Positions 40,848-49,860 of a stretch of DNA of 64,000 bases are shown here, piece by piece. The notes beneath the pieces were generated by a model. It was not told the DNA's origin and ran no database searches. It saw nothing but the letters and a program-made list of their open reading frames with translations. The DNA is from Falsiroseomonas sp051860665. GTDB lineage: Bacteria > Pseudomonadota > Alphaproteobacteria > Acetobacterales > Acetobacteraceae. Every line of letters begins with the position of its first letter. Positions within the stretch are counted from its first letter, which is position 1. The position numbers and the translations under genes are program-made. The stretch is taken from positions 1-64,000 of the forward strand of contig NZ_JBHYDM010000015.1 in the NCBI RefSeq assembly GCF_051860665.1. Direction: 5' to 3'.

Positions 40848-42001
40848 TGCCGCAGCGCGCCATCCCCGCCGTCTTCATGCGCGGCGGCACCAGCAAGGCC
40901 ATCATGTTCCACGCCCGCGACCTGCCGGCGGATCGCGCGGAATGGGACGCGATCTTCATGGCCGCGCTGGGCACGCCCGATCCTTACGGCCGCCAGCTCA
41001 ACGGCATGGGCGGCGGCGTCTCCTCGCTCTCCAAGATCTGCGTGCTGGCACCGTCCGAGCGTGACGATGCCGATATCGACTACACCTTTGCCCAGGTGCT
41101 GATCCGGGAGGCGCGCGTCGACTGGAAGGGCAATTGCGGCAATATGAGCTCCGCCGTCGGCCCCTTCGCGGTGGATGAGGGGCTGGTGCGGCCGAATGGC
41201 ACGCAGGCCACCGTCCGCATCTACAACACCAATACGAAGAAGATCATCCACAACAGCTTCGAAGTGGAGGATGGCCGCGCCAAGGTTCTGGGCGACCTCG
41301 CCATCCCCGGCGTCGGCGGCACCGGGGCGCCAGTGCGGCTGGATTTCGTGCAGCCGGGCGGCGCCACCACCGGGCGGCTGCTGCCCTCCGGCCAGGTGCG
41401 GGATGTGCTGGAGGTGCCGGGGTTCGGGCGCATCGAGGCCTCGCTCGTCGATGCGGCGAATGCCAGCGCCTTCGTGCGCGCGCGGGATATCGGGCTGACG
41501 GGCCGCGAATTGCCGGAGGAGCTGGAGGCGCGGCCGGATGTGCTGGCGCTGCTGGACGCGATCCGCCTGCAGGCCTCGATCCGCATGGGCATCGGCGCCG
41601 ACCTGGCGGCGGCCAAGGCGATCAGCTCCGTGCCCTATATCGGCTTCGTCAGCCCGCCGGCCGAGGCGCCGACCCTGTCGGGGGAGACCATCGCGGCGGA
41701 TCAGATCGACCTGGCCGCGCGCATCATCTCGAACGGCCAGCCGCACCGGGCGCTGCCGCTGACCGGCTCGCTGTGTACCGCCGTCGCCGCGCGCATCGCG
41801 GGAACGCTGGTGGCGGAGTGCCTCGGGCCGGTGGCGTCCGAGGGACAGGCTCTGGGCCCGATCCGCATCGGCATGCCCTCCGGCGTGCTGACGGTGGGCG
41901 CCGATGTGGTGCAGGAGGCGGGGCAATGGGTCGCCCGCGCCGGGTCCTTCTACCGCACGGCGCGGCGGCTCTTCGATGGGCGGGTCTGGATTCCGGGCTG
42001 A
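40847..42001 (+). CDS. PrpF family isomerase/tautomerase
   Basis: 384 residues. PrpF-type enzymes have a diaminopimelate-epimerase fold and move double bonds in unsaturated di- and tricarboxylates (2-methylaconitate, 4-oxalomesaconate). The N-terminal AVFMRGGTSKAIMFHA and WKGNCGNMSSAVGPFAV (with the conserved cysteine) and ITNGQ-like IISNGQPHRALPLTGSLC are characteristic. It starts at 40847, sharing one base with the tarD stop. Coupling to a dehydratase suggests it acts on the enol/oxo product or a related sugar-acid intermediate; its exact substrate is unknown. Confidence 0.88.
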   Translation: MPQRAIPAVFMRGGTSKAIMFHARDLPADRAEWDAIFMAALGTPDPYGRQLNGMGGGVSSLSKICVLAPSERDDADIDYTFAQVLIREARVDWKGNCGNMSSAVGPFAVDEGLVRPNGTQATVRIYNTNTKKIIHNSFEVEDGRAKVLGDLAIPGVGGTGAPVRLDFVQPGGATTGRLLPSGQVRDVLEVPGFGRIEASLVDAANASAFVRARDIGLTGRELPEELEARPDVLALLDAIRLQASIRMGIGADLAAAKAISSVPYIGFVSPPAEAPTLSGETIAADQIDLAARIISNGQPHRALPLTGSLCTAVAARIAGTLVAECLGPVASEGQALGPIRIGMPSGVLTVGADVVQEAGQWVARAGSFYRTARRLFDGRVWIPG

Positions 42002-42004
42002 GCT

Positions 42005-43000
42005 TCAGCGCGCCAGCCAGCCCGGAGCAAAACGGTCGGCGCCGGAGGGCAGCGGCGCCGCGGGATCGGCGGTGAAGGCCAGAATGTCGCCGACCACCGC
42101 CGCCCGGTTGCTGTCGGTCAGCAACAGATGAAAGCCTTCCTCATGGATGCCGATGCGCACCGGGCTGTCCGGTGGCAGGCGGCGCAGGGCGGCGCGGACC
42201 GGGCGGGCGGGGATCAACGTGTCCTTGTCGCCATAGAGCAGCAGCACCGGCACCGCCCGCTGCTCCGCATCGCGGCAGCAGGTGGGCAGGGCGGCGGTGG
42301 CCGCATCCATCAGGTCCACCAGCCCCACCGCGGCATCCACGCGGGTGCTGCGCAGCACCAGCGGGTCCCGCCCCAGGCGGCGCAGCGCCGCCATATTGTC
42401 GCTGGCCACCACGCCCCCCACCCCGCCCTGGAAGCCGAGCACCGGCATGGTCCGCGCCGCCACCCAGAGCCCGCCGCGCATCACCGCATTCATGCTGGCC
42501 CGGCCCCAGAGCGCCGGGGCCAGCAGGATATAGCCATCGACCGGCGGCGGCTCCGCGCTGGTGCCGGCCACCACCGCCACCGCACCGCCCATGCTCTCCC
42601 CCATCAGGAACAGCGGCAGGTCCGGGTGGCGGGCGCGCAGCAGGCGGGCGGCGGTGGCGGCATCCGCGGCCAGCGTCGCCTCCCCGGGCCAATAGCCACG
42701 GTTGGGGGACCGGCCGAAGCCGCGCTGGTCATAGGCATAGACCAGCAGCCCCCCCGCGTTCAGCGGGCCGATGCTATCGGCCAGGAAGTTGCCCGAATGG
42801 TCGTTGAAGCCATGCAGCGCCAGCAGCACGGCCCGCGGCGGCCCCTCCGGCGGAAAGGCGCGCATCGGCAACCGGGCGCCATCGGCGGCCACCACCGCAT
42901 CCTCCGCCAGGCTGGGCGGGGCGATGGCCGGGCCCATCGGCATCACCACCGGGGTGCAGGCGGCCAGGAGCAGGGCCAGGAGGATGGCGAGGCTGCGCAT
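42005..43000 (-). CDS. Lipoprotein alpha/beta hydrolase (monoacylglycerol-lipase-like)
   Basis: 331 residues. The N-terminus MRSLAILLALLLAACTP carries a lipobox (LAAC), so the mature protein is a lipid-anchored envelope enzyme. The serine aminopeptidase S33 fold shows LLALHGFNDHSGN, YDQRGFGRSPNRG, the nucleophile elbow LMGESMGG and the late aspartate in YGDKDTLIPA and histidine in EEGFHLLLTD. It hydrolyses esters, probably lysophospholipids or acylglycerols. Start 43000 gives the lipobox near residue 15. It is divergent from the CHCC-finger gene. Confidence 0.88.
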   Translation of the reverse strand: MRSLAILLALLLAACTPVVMPMGPAIAPPSLAEDAVVAADGARLPMRAFPPEGPPRAVLLALHGFNDHSGNFLADSIGPLNAGGLLVYAYDQRGFGRSPNRGYWPGEATLAADAATAARLLRARHPDLPLFLMGESMGGAVAVVAGTSAEPPPVDGYILLAPALWGRASMNAVMRGGLWVAARTMPVLGFQGGVGGVVASDNMAALRRLGRDPLVLRSTRVDAAVGLVDLMDAATAALPTCCRDAEQRAVPVLLLYGDKDTLIPARPVRAALRRLPPDSPVRIGIHEEGFHLLLTDSNRAAVVGDILAFTADPAAPLPSGADRFAPGWLAR

Positions 43001-43091
43001 CCCCGATCGGTAGCGCGGGGGCCCGGGCTGGTCCATCGCCCTCGGCCCCCCTATGTTCCCCGTCCTGCCACCAGACCCCCCGAGGACCGCC

Positions 43092-43316
43092 ATGCGCGAT
43101 GCCCGCCTCACCGGCTATACCCCGGTCGCCCTGCCCGGCGTCACGCCGGTGGACACCCTGCCCGCCACCTCCCGCACCGTCGGCTGCGATGGCGGCGGCG
43201 GCGCGCTGGGCCATCCGCTGGTCTATCTGCGCATCGAGGACCGGCAGGTGACCTGCCCCTATTGCTCCCGCACCTATGTGCTGGCCGAGGGGGCGGGTGA
43301 AGACCACGGGCATTGA
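43092..43316 (+). CDS. CHCC-type zinc-finger protein
   Basis: 74 residues. Cys, His, Cys and Cys occur in the pattern TVGCDGGGGALGHP ... VTCPYCSRTYVL, matching the zf-CHCC domain found in the NDUFS6-like accessory subunit of complex I and in small bacterial relatives. Zinc binding is expected. The segment GHPLVYLRI between the ligands is the family core. Start 43092 (MRDARLTGYTP) was preferred over an upstream in-frame ATG at 43053. polA begins 4 bases after its stop, so they may share a transcript. Confidence 0.85.
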   Translation: MRDARLTGYTPVALPGVTPVDTLPATSRTVGCDGGGGALGHPLVYLRIEDRQVTCPYCSRTYVLAEGAGEDHGH

Positions 43317-43320
43317 TCCC

Positions 43321-46143
43321 ATGAGCGACGCCACCCCCGCCACCGCCGAGGAAGCCGTCCCGCCGGTGGCGCCGGGGGAGAAGCGGCTGATCCTGGTCGA
43401 CGGCTCGGGCTATATCTTTCGCGCCTTCCACGCCCTGCCGCCGATGACCAGGCCGGACGGGACGCATGTGAATGCCGTCTTCGGCTTCACCCAGATGCTG
43501 TCCCAGTTCCTGTCGCGCCACGCCGCCAGCCATATCGCCGTGGTCTTCGACAGCGCGCGGCTGACCTTCCGCAATGATTTCTACCCGGACTACAAGGCGC
43601 ACCGGCCGGAGCCGCCGCCGGAACTGATCCCGCAATTCGCGCTGATCCGGGAGGCGACGGAGGCCCTGGGCGTCTGCCAGGCGGAGCAGCCGGGCTTCGA
43701 GGCGGATGACCTGATCGCGGCCTATGCCAAGGCCTTCGTGGCGGAGGGCGGCAGCGTCTCCATCGTCTCCTCCGACAAGGACCTGATGCAGCTGGTCGGC
43801 CCCGGCGTGCAGATGCTGGACCCGATCAAGCAGAAGCCGATCCGCGAGCCCGAGGTGCTCGAGAAATTCGGCGTGACGCCGGACAAGGTGGTGGAGGTGC
43901 AGGCGCTGGCCGGCGACAGCACGGACAATGTCCCCGGCGTGCCCGGCATCGGCATCAAGACCGCCGCCCAGCTGATCAACGAATACGGCGACCTCGAAAC
44001 GCTTCTGGCCAATACGCAAAAAATCAAGCAGCCGAAGCGGCGCGAGGCGCTGGAGCAGAACGCCGAGAAGGCGCGCATCAGCAAGCGCCTGGTGCAGCTG
44101 GATGCGAACGCCCCGCTGCCCTGCCCGATCACCAAGATGGAGGCCCGCGCGCCGAATCCGGTGACGCTGGAGAAATTCCTGCGCGACAACGGTTTTCGGA
44201 GTTTGCTGGCCCGCCTCGGCCTGGGCGATGCCAGCGCGGTCACGCGCAGCAACGGCTATCGCCCGCCCTTGCCGAGCCAGGCGCCCGCGGCCCCCGTCGC
44301 ACCGGCGGAGGCACCGCCCTTCACGGGCTATGAGACCGTCACCACGCTCGATGCGCTGAAGGCCTGGGTGGCGGAGGCCGAGGCCGTCGGCGTGATCGGC
44401 TTCGACACCGAGACCGACAATCTGAACGCCATGAAGGCCCAGCTGGTCGGCTTCTCGATCGCCACGGCGCCGGGCCGCGCCTGCTATGTGCCGCTGCGGC
44501 ATGAGGGCAGCGGCGACCTGATGGGCAGCGGCACGCCGGAGCAGATCGCGCCCGAATCCGCGCTGGAGGAACTGCGCGGGCTGCTGGAGAACCCGGCGGT
44601 CCTCAAGGTGCTGCACAACGCGAAATACGACCTGGAGGTGCTGTGCCGGGTCGGCATCGCGGTGGCGCCCGTCGATGACACCATGCTGATGTCCTATGCG
44701 CTGCGCGCCGGCAAGCACGGGCATGGCATGGATGAGCTGGCCAGGCTCCATCTGGGGCATGACTGCATCAGCTATGACAGCGTGACCGGCACCGGCCGCA
44801 ACCGCATCCCCTTCGGCAAGGTGACGCTGGACAAGGCCACCGCCTATGCGGCGGAGGATGCCGATGTGACGCTGCGGCTGTGGCAGGCGCTGCGGCCGGA
44901 ACTGCGCCAGGCGCGGGCGCTGACGCTCTACGAGCAGGTGGAGCGCCGCATGGTGCCCGTGCTGCGTGACATGGAGCTGGCCGGCATCAAGATCGACGCC
45001 GCGGAGCTTTCGCGCATCGGCGCCGACTTCACGGAAAAGCTGGCGCGGTATGAGCGGGAGATCCATGAGCTGGCGGGCAAGCCCTTCAATGTGGGCTCGC
45101 CCAAGCAGCTCGGCGAAATCCTGTTCGACGAGCAGAAACTGCCCGGCGGCAAGCGCAGCAAGCTGACCGGCGCCTGGGGCACGGATGCCAGCGTGCTGGA
45201 GGAGCTGGCCGCGCAAGGCCATGCCCTGCCGCGCCGCGTGCTGGACTGGCGGCAGATCGCCAAGCTGAAATCCACCTATGTGGACGCGCTGGCCCAGGCG
45301 GCGGATGCCCAGGGGCGCGTGCATACCGACTTCGCCATGGCGGTGACCTCCACCGGGCGGCTGTCCTCCACCGATCCGAACCTGCAGAACATCCCCGTCC
45401 GCACGGAGGAAGGCGCCCGCATCCGCCGCGCCTTCGTGGCGGAGCCCGGGAATGTGCTGCTGGCCGCCGACTACAGCCAGATCGAGCTGCGCATCCTGGC
45501 CCACCTGGCGGACGTCCCCGCGCTGAAGGAAGCCTTTGCCAGCGGCCAGGACATCCATTCCCGCACGGCCGCCGACATCTTCCACCTGGCGCCGGAGGCG
45601 GTGGACAAGGAAGCGCGGCGGCGGGCCAAGACGATCAACTTCGGCATCATCTACGGCATGTCCGCCTTCGGCCTGGCAGCGCGCCTCGGCATCTCGCCGG
45701 GCGAGGCCCGCGCCATCATCGATGCCTATTTCGCCCAGTACCCCGGCATCCGCGCCAGCATGGAAAAGCTGAAGGAGGATGCCCGCACCAACGGCTATGT
45801 GACCACGCCCTTCGGCCGCAAGCTGTGGATCGCCGATATCGCGTCCAAGGACCCCGTGCGGCGCGGCGGGGCGGAGCGCGCGGCGATCAACGCCCCCTTC
45901 CAGGGCGGCGCGGCGGAGGTGATCAAGCGGGCCATGGTGCGCCTGCCGCTGGCACTGCGCGAGGCCGGCCTCGGCGCGCGCATGCTGCTGCAGGTGCATG
46001 ACGAGCTGGTCTTCGAGGTGCCGGCGGCGGAGGTGGAGGCGACCTCCGCCCTGGTGAAGCGGATCATGGAAGGCGTGGCGCAGCTTTCCGTGCCGCTCTC
46101 GGTCGAGATCGGCCACGGCGCCTCCTGGTCCGAGGCGCATTGA
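43321..46143 (+). CDS. polA: DNA polymerase I
   Basis: 940 residues with all three domains. The 5'-3' exonuclease spans roughly 1-300 (LILVDGSGYIFRAFHAL, VVFDSARLTFRNDFYPDYKAHR). The 3'-5' proofreading domain is active-looking (VIGFDTETDNLNAM with the DxE metal residues, near 360). The polymerase domain contains motif A LLAADYSQIELR, motif B RRRAKTINFGIIYGMS, and motif C LLQVHDELVFEV. It performs Okazaki-fragment processing and repair synthesis. Start 43321 (MSDATP) precedes a flexible leader; a longer frame upstream overlaps the CHCC gene. Confidence 0.97.
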   Translation: MSDATPATAEEAVPPVAPGEKRLILVDGSGYIFRAFHALPPMTRPDGTHVNAVFGFTQMLSQFLSRHAASHIAVVFDSARLTFRNDFYPDYKAHRPEPPPELIPQFALIREATEALGVCQAEQPGFEADDLIAAYAKAFVAEGGSVSIVSSDKDLMQLVGPGVQMLDPIKQKPIREPEVLEKFGVTPDKVVEVQALAGDSTDNVPGVPGIGIKTAAQLINEYGDLETLLANTQKIKQPKRREALEQNAEKARISKRLVQLDANAPLPCPITKMEARAPNPVTLEKFLRDNGFRSLLARLGLGDASAVTRSNGYRPPLPSQAPAAPVAPAEAPPFTGYETVTTLDALKAWVAEAEAVGVIGFDTETDNLNAMKAQLVGFSIATAPGRACYVPLRHEGSGDLMGSGTPEQIAPESALEELRGLLENPAVLKVLHNAKYDLEVLCRVGIAVAPVDDTMLMSYALRAGKHGHGMDELARLHLGHDCISYDSVTGTGRNRIPFGKVTLDKATAYAAEDADVTLRLWQALRPELRQARALTLYEQVERRMVPVLRDMELAGIKIDAAELSRIGADFTEKLARYEREIHELAGKPFNVGSPKQLGEILFDEQKLPGGKRSKLTGAWGTDASVLEELAAQGHALPRRVLDWRQIAKLKSTYVDALAQAADAQGRVHTDFAMAVTSTGRLSSTDPNLQNIPVRTEEGARIRRAFVAEPGNVLLAADYSQIELRILAHLADVPALKEAFASGQDIHSRTAADIFHLAPEAVDKEARRRAKTINFGIIYGMSAFGLAARLGISPGEARAIIDAYFAQYPGIRASMEKLKEDARTNGYVTTPFGRKLWIADIASKDPVRRGGAERAAINAPFQGGAAEVIKRAMVRLPLALREAGLGARMLLQVHDELVFEVPAAEVEATSALVKRIMEGVAQLSVPLSVEIGHGASWSEAH

Positions 46144-46185
46144 GCCGGGCCAGGCAGCAGACCCCCATCGCCCACGGAAAGACCG

Positions 46186-47391
46186 ATGCCGCCACCCGCC
46201 ATGGAGATCCGGCCGAAGCCGAGGGCCTGCGTCATCGGCACCTCGAACAGCGCGGGCGCCGGCAGCTATGCGGGGGCGCTGGCGCGCGACCCCTGGTTCC
46301 AGTCGGTGGAGAACCGGGCGCTGGGCTTCTGCACCAGCGACCTTTTCTCCTTCCGCAAGCCCGGCCTGGATTTCGCGGCCTTCGACCTCTGCATCCTGGA
46401 CTTCGCGCCGAATGAGGGCGCGCTGCTGACGGGTCGGCGCCTGGACCGGGAGCGGGTTCTGGAGGGGCTGACCGGCGCCGTCTCCGAGATCTCCCGCGCC
46501 GGCTGCCTGCCCATCCTCACCATCCTGCCGATCGTCAACCTGATGCCGGATGGCCGGGCCATCCGCCAGCTCTATACGAAGATCGCGGAACGCCATGGCC
46601 TTCCCTTCTTCGACGGCTATGCCTTCCTGAACCGCCTGCTGGCGGTGGATCCGGAGGCGCCGGCGCCCGGCCTGTTCAAGGACCGGATGCACTTCACCAA
46701 CGAGGTCGCCCGCTTCATCGGCGAGGAGCTGGGGGACGCGCTGCGGCAGCTCTGGGCCATGCCCATCGACTTCGATGCGCCGCTGACCATGACCAAGGGG
46801 CACGACTACCGCTTCCTGCCCGCCGGGACGCTGTTCGAGGGATATCCGACCCTGCACCGCGAGACCGCCATGGTGGAGGCGAAATTCGTGCATGTGACGG
46901 GCGAGACGAGGTTGCGCACGAGGATCCCGGCGGGCTGGGAGCTCACCTCCCTCGTCGCCGACTACGCGCGCTGCCGCGGCGTGCTGTCGATCAGCGACGC
47001 TGGCACCGGCGCGGGCACCGGCGCGGCCACGACCTGCCTCGGCATCACCAGCAGGAATTATACGGAGGATCCGGCGGTCAAGATGACCCTGGGCATCTTT
47101 CCGCTGCCCGCCCCGGTGGGCGCGGCCGATGGCGAGATCGAACTCACCCTTTCGGCCGATGGGCCGGCCGCTTTCTCCGTGGGCATCCCGGCCTCGGCGG
47201 GTGACAGCCCCGGTTTGATGATCGCGGGCTTCGTCGCCCGCGGACCGCGCGGCCCGATCCCGATGCGGCGCATGCTGCCGGAGGCGGTGGAACTCGGCGC
47301 GCTGATCCCGGATGCGCGGTTGCGGGCGGCGCGGGCCAGGCTGGCGCCGCCCGCCGACTTCGTCGCGACCGGCAAGATCGGCTACGAGTGA
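46186..47391 (+). CDS. SGNH-hydrolase-like protein of unknown function
   Basis: 401 residues. The N-terminal half looks like an SGNH hydrolase: CVIGTSNSAGAGSYAG (block I, with Ser in a GTSNS variant), LDFAPNEGALL (block III-like Asn), and FKDRMHFTNEVARFIGEEL, whose DxxH pair fits block V. The C-terminal half (after about residue 195) is a beta-rich region with no recognised family. No signal peptide is seen. It could be an esterase or acetyltransferase for a polysaccharide. It lies 42 bases after polA on the same strand. Confidence 0.65.
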   Translation: MPPPAMEIRPKPRACVIGTSNSAGAGSYAGALARDPWFQSVENRALGFCTSDLFSFRKPGLDFAAFDLCILDFAPNEGALLTGRRLDRERVLEGLTGAVSEISRAGCLPILTILPIVNLMPDGRAIRQLYTKIAERHGLPFFDGYAFLNRLLAVDPEAPAPGLFKDRMHFTNEVARFIGEELGDALRQLWAMPIDFDAPLTMTKGHDYRFLPAGTLFEGYPTLHRETAMVEAKFVHVTGETRLRTRIPAGWELTSLVADYARCRGVLSISDAGTGAGTGAATTCLGITSRNYTEDPAVKMTLGIFPLPAPVGAADGEIELTLSADGPAAFSVGIPASAGDSPGLMIAGFVARGPRGPIPMRRMLPEAVELGALIPDARLRAARARLAPPADFVATGKIGYE

Positions 47392-47540
47392 GCCGCGGGT
47401 GATGCGCGGGTGATGCGGCGGCCGCCGGTCTGACCCCGGCCGGGCGCGGCTGGTCGGATGGCCAGGCCGGCCCATATGCTCCGGCAAAATACGCGAGGAT
47501 GCGCCATGCCAAGCCTGGGCTCGAAGGGCGTGCAGATCTG

Positions 47541-48737
47541 ATGTCCGCGATCCTGCAGGATGCCGCGCCGCTGGGCTGGACGCGGCCGGAGCGGCGCACG
47601 CTGGGCGCCATCGGCGCCGCGCATGCGGTGAGCCACCTGCATATCCTGGTGCTGCCGCCGCTGTTCCCGCTGCTGCAGACGCGCCTCGGCGTCAGCTTCA
47701 TCGAGCTGGGGCTGGCGATCACGCTGTTCAGCATCGTATCCGCCCTCACCCAGGCGCCGATGGGTTTCCTGGTCGACCGGATCGGGCCGCGGCGGGTGCT
47801 GGCGGCGGGGCTGGTGGTGGGGGGCGCGGCCTTCGGGCTGGTGGGGCTGGTGCCGAGCTATGCGATGGTGCTCGTGGCGGGGGCGCTCGCGGGGCTGGCC
47901 AATGCGGTCTACCACCCTGCGGACTATGCCATCCTCAATACGGTGATGGCCGGGCCGCGCATGGGGCGGGCCTTTTCGCTGCACACCTTTGCCGGCTTCG
48001 CCGGGGGCGCGGTGGCGCCCTTTATGATGCTGGGGCTGGCCGCCTGGCTGGGGCTTTCGGGGGCGCTGCTGGTGGCGGGGGGCATTGCCTGGGTGGTCGC
48101 CGCCTGGGTCCTGGCCACCTGCCCGCCGGACCCGGTGAAGGGTGTGCCGGTGAAGCCGGTGGAGGGGCAGCCGACGCGGGTGCTGAACCCGGCGGTGATC
48201 TCCCTGACCGGCTTCTTCGTGCTGATCTCGCTCTCCGTCGGCGGCATGAACGCCTTCGCCATAGCCGCCCTGGTGGCGGCCGGGGCGATGGGGCTGGGCA
48301 TGGCCTCCGTCGCCCTGACGGCGCTGCTGGCAGGGTCCGCCGGCGGGGTGCTGATCGGCGGGGCGCTGGCGGACCGGGCCAAGCGGCACGGGCTGGTGGC
48401 GATGGGCGGCTTCGGCCTGGCCGGGGTGCTGACCCTGGCCGTGGGGCTGTTGGCGATGCCGGCCTGGCTGGTGGTGGGGGTGCTGGGCGCGGCGGGGACG
48501 CTGACCGGCCTCTGCATGCCGTCCCGCGACATGATGGTGCGCGCGGCGGCGCCGCCGGGACAGGCGGGCGCCGTCTTCGGCATTGTCTCCACCGGCTTCA
48601 ACATCGGCGGCATGATCGCGCCGCCGGTCTTCGGCTGGCTGGTGGATAGCGGGCGGCCGGAGGCGGTCTTCGTGCTGGGCGGCGCCTTCATGCTGGCGAC
48701 GGCGGGGATGGCGCTGGTGCAGGAGATGCGGCGGTAG
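47541..48737 (+). CDS. Major facilitator superfamily transporter
   Basis: 398 residues with 12 predicted membrane helices. The loop after helix 2 carries FLVDRIGPRRVLAAG, the MFS motif A (GxxxDRxGxRR variant), and a second copy ADRAKRHGLVAMGG lies in the C-half. HAVSHLHILVLPPLFPLL at the first helix resembles the fosmidomycin-resistance (Fsr) subgroup. It probably exports a small compound or imports an organic acid. Start 47541 (MSAILQDA) was chosen over an upstream in-frame ATG at 47499. The AT-rich nuclease gene is convergent, 53 bases beyond its stop. Confidence 0.88.
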   Translation: MSAILQDAAPLGWTRPERRTLGAIGAAHAVSHLHILVLPPLFPLLQTRLGVSFIELGLAITLFSIVSALTQAPMGFLVDRIGPRRVLAAGLVVGGAAFGLVGLVPSYAMVLVAGALAGLANAVYHPADYAILNTVMAGPRMGRAFSLHTFAGFAGGAVAPFMMLGLAAWLGLSGALLVAGGIAWVVAAWVLATCPPDPVKGVPVKPVEGQPTRVLNPAVISLTGFFVLISLSVGGMNAFAIAALVAAGAMGLGMASVALTALLAGSAGGVLIGGALADRAKRHGLVAMGGFGLAGVLTLAVGLLAMPAWLVVGVLGAAGTLTGLCMPSRDMMVRAAAPPGQAGAVFGIVSTGFNIGGMIAPPVFGWLVDSGRPEAVFVLGGAFMLATAGMALVQEMRR

Positions 48738-48790
48738 ATTTTTGTAAGAGGGTCAGGAAATACGGGGGGCGGGACAGGCGCTCGAAACCA

Positions 48791-49657
48791 TTAAAGAAAT
48801 AAATCTTTTATTGAGTTAAAGGGGCGACCATTTTCGGCAGCCGCCCGTGCTTTGCGTTCGACAATCTCGCGAAGCGGGATACGCCGGCTGAGCGCTTCGT
48901 TGATCTCGAAGCCAGCCATCAGGATAATCGCCTTTCCTCGCCCAAAAGCATCCAGGCCTTCCTCTGTGAAGCCTTCAAAGGCGATGAACAGACCTCGCGC
49001 CCACGTTGCTTTGTCAGTGACCTTTCCGTGGAATGAGTGCAGATCCCCGACCCCGGTTGGATGCGCTTTATATTTTGCCTCTACAAGATAGGTGTTGCTC
49101 CCCAGCAGAAAACTACCATCAATTTGCTCGCCGCGATTGCGAAACGGCTCTCGTGGGTCGAGCCCCGAATTCCGGAAATACTGGGTCAGAAACTTCTCGA
49201 ACTCAAGACCCCTCGTCTGAGGGGCCAACTGCCTGATGCGCAACAGCTCAGCCTGGAGTGCGTCAAGCACGTAGTTTTCTGGCGGAGGCAAGACAAACGG
49301 CGGAACGCCACCTCCGTCGGTCTCTTTCAGGCGCTGGATCAAGGTGAGAAAACGACCTTGGGCATGGGCGACAGGGTCAGCTGCGCCCAAGCTGGCAATG
49401 ATGTGTTCCCTGTGTGACCAAAGTTTTTTTAGAATTTGGGCTGCAGTCGCATCGTCCGTCGTCTTAAGGAGGGTGCGGACCCGATTGCCCTTGGAGGGTC
49501 CATTTTTGGCGTATATTGGATTATCGATGTCAATATCCATTTCACCAAAAAACCCACGAATCGAACGGTCAGACAGATCAAGCACGTAACCTGGCCCGCG
49601 CGGATACTCCAGGCAGTCTGTAATCAGCTTTATCTCGGAGGGCGTAAGCGAGCTCAA
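48791..49657 (-). CDS. AbiJ-type N-terminal domain fused to an Mrr-like restriction endonuclease
   Basis: 288 residues. Residues about 9-85 (GPGYVLDLSDRSIRGFFGEM, then DIDIDNPIY, SKGNRVRTLL) resemble the N-terminal domain of AbiJ-type abortive-infection proteins. Residues about 148-260 resemble Mrr endonucleases: RGLEFEKFLTQYF, GEQIDGSFLL (Asp180) and TYLVEAKYK (Glu193, Lys195), forming a PD-(D/E)xK nuclease site. The start is TTG at 49657: an in-frame stop lies directly upstream, an AAGGA site is 9 bases before it, and the next ATG would cut the N-domain. Base composition is visibly AT-richer than all neighbours, a sign of horizontal transfer. A stand-alone defence nuclease is the best guess. 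Confidence 0.75.
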   Translation of the reverse strand: MSSLTPSEIKLITDCLEYPRGPGYVLDLSDRSIRGFFGEMDIDIDNPIYAKNGPSKGNRVRTLLKTTDDATAAQILKKLWSHREHIIASLGAADPVAHAQGRFLTLIQRLKETDGGGVPPFVLPPPENYVLDALQAELLRIRQLAPQTRGLEFEKFLTQYFRNSGLDPREPFRNRGEQIDGSFLLGSNTYLVEAKYKAHPTGVGDLHSFHGKVTDKATWARGLFIAFEGFTEEGLDAFGRGKAIILMAGFEINEALSRRIPLREIVERKARAAAENGRPFNSIKDLFL

Positions 49658-49860
49658 CTATTTCCGTCCTTCGTCGACTTCTTTTGGGGAAATTCGCCGA
49701 GTGTACCAGTTCCGCAGCAGGATATGGCAAGAAGGTGTTACGCGGAAGATGTATCCGCGCGTCCACGCTCACACAGCTTGGATTCGAAGCCTCGCATCAA
49801 CATGACCCCTCTCAATTTTAAGCCCTTCGCCAGCTTCGCTCTCGCCCACAGAAGCCCCCC
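49658..49860. other. AT-richer intergenic stretch upstream of the nuclease gene
   Basis: About 200 bases with the same low-GC character as the nuclease gene, ending abruptly at the stop of the GC-rich SDR gene (49861). It should hold the nuclease promoter. No direct repeats, inverted ends, tRNA or integrase fragment were seen at either border of the islet (about 48738 and 49860). Confidence 0.5.

Noticed and set aside
43141..47487. Open frame of about 1,450 codons antisense to polA and its neighbours
   Set aside because: The same GC-shadow effect; the plus strand encodes DNA polymerase I with all motifs intact.
48738..49860. Prophage, insertion sequence or integrative element around the AT-rich islet
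   Set aside because: No integrase, transposase, tRNA fragment or flanking repeats were found; only one gene is contained.
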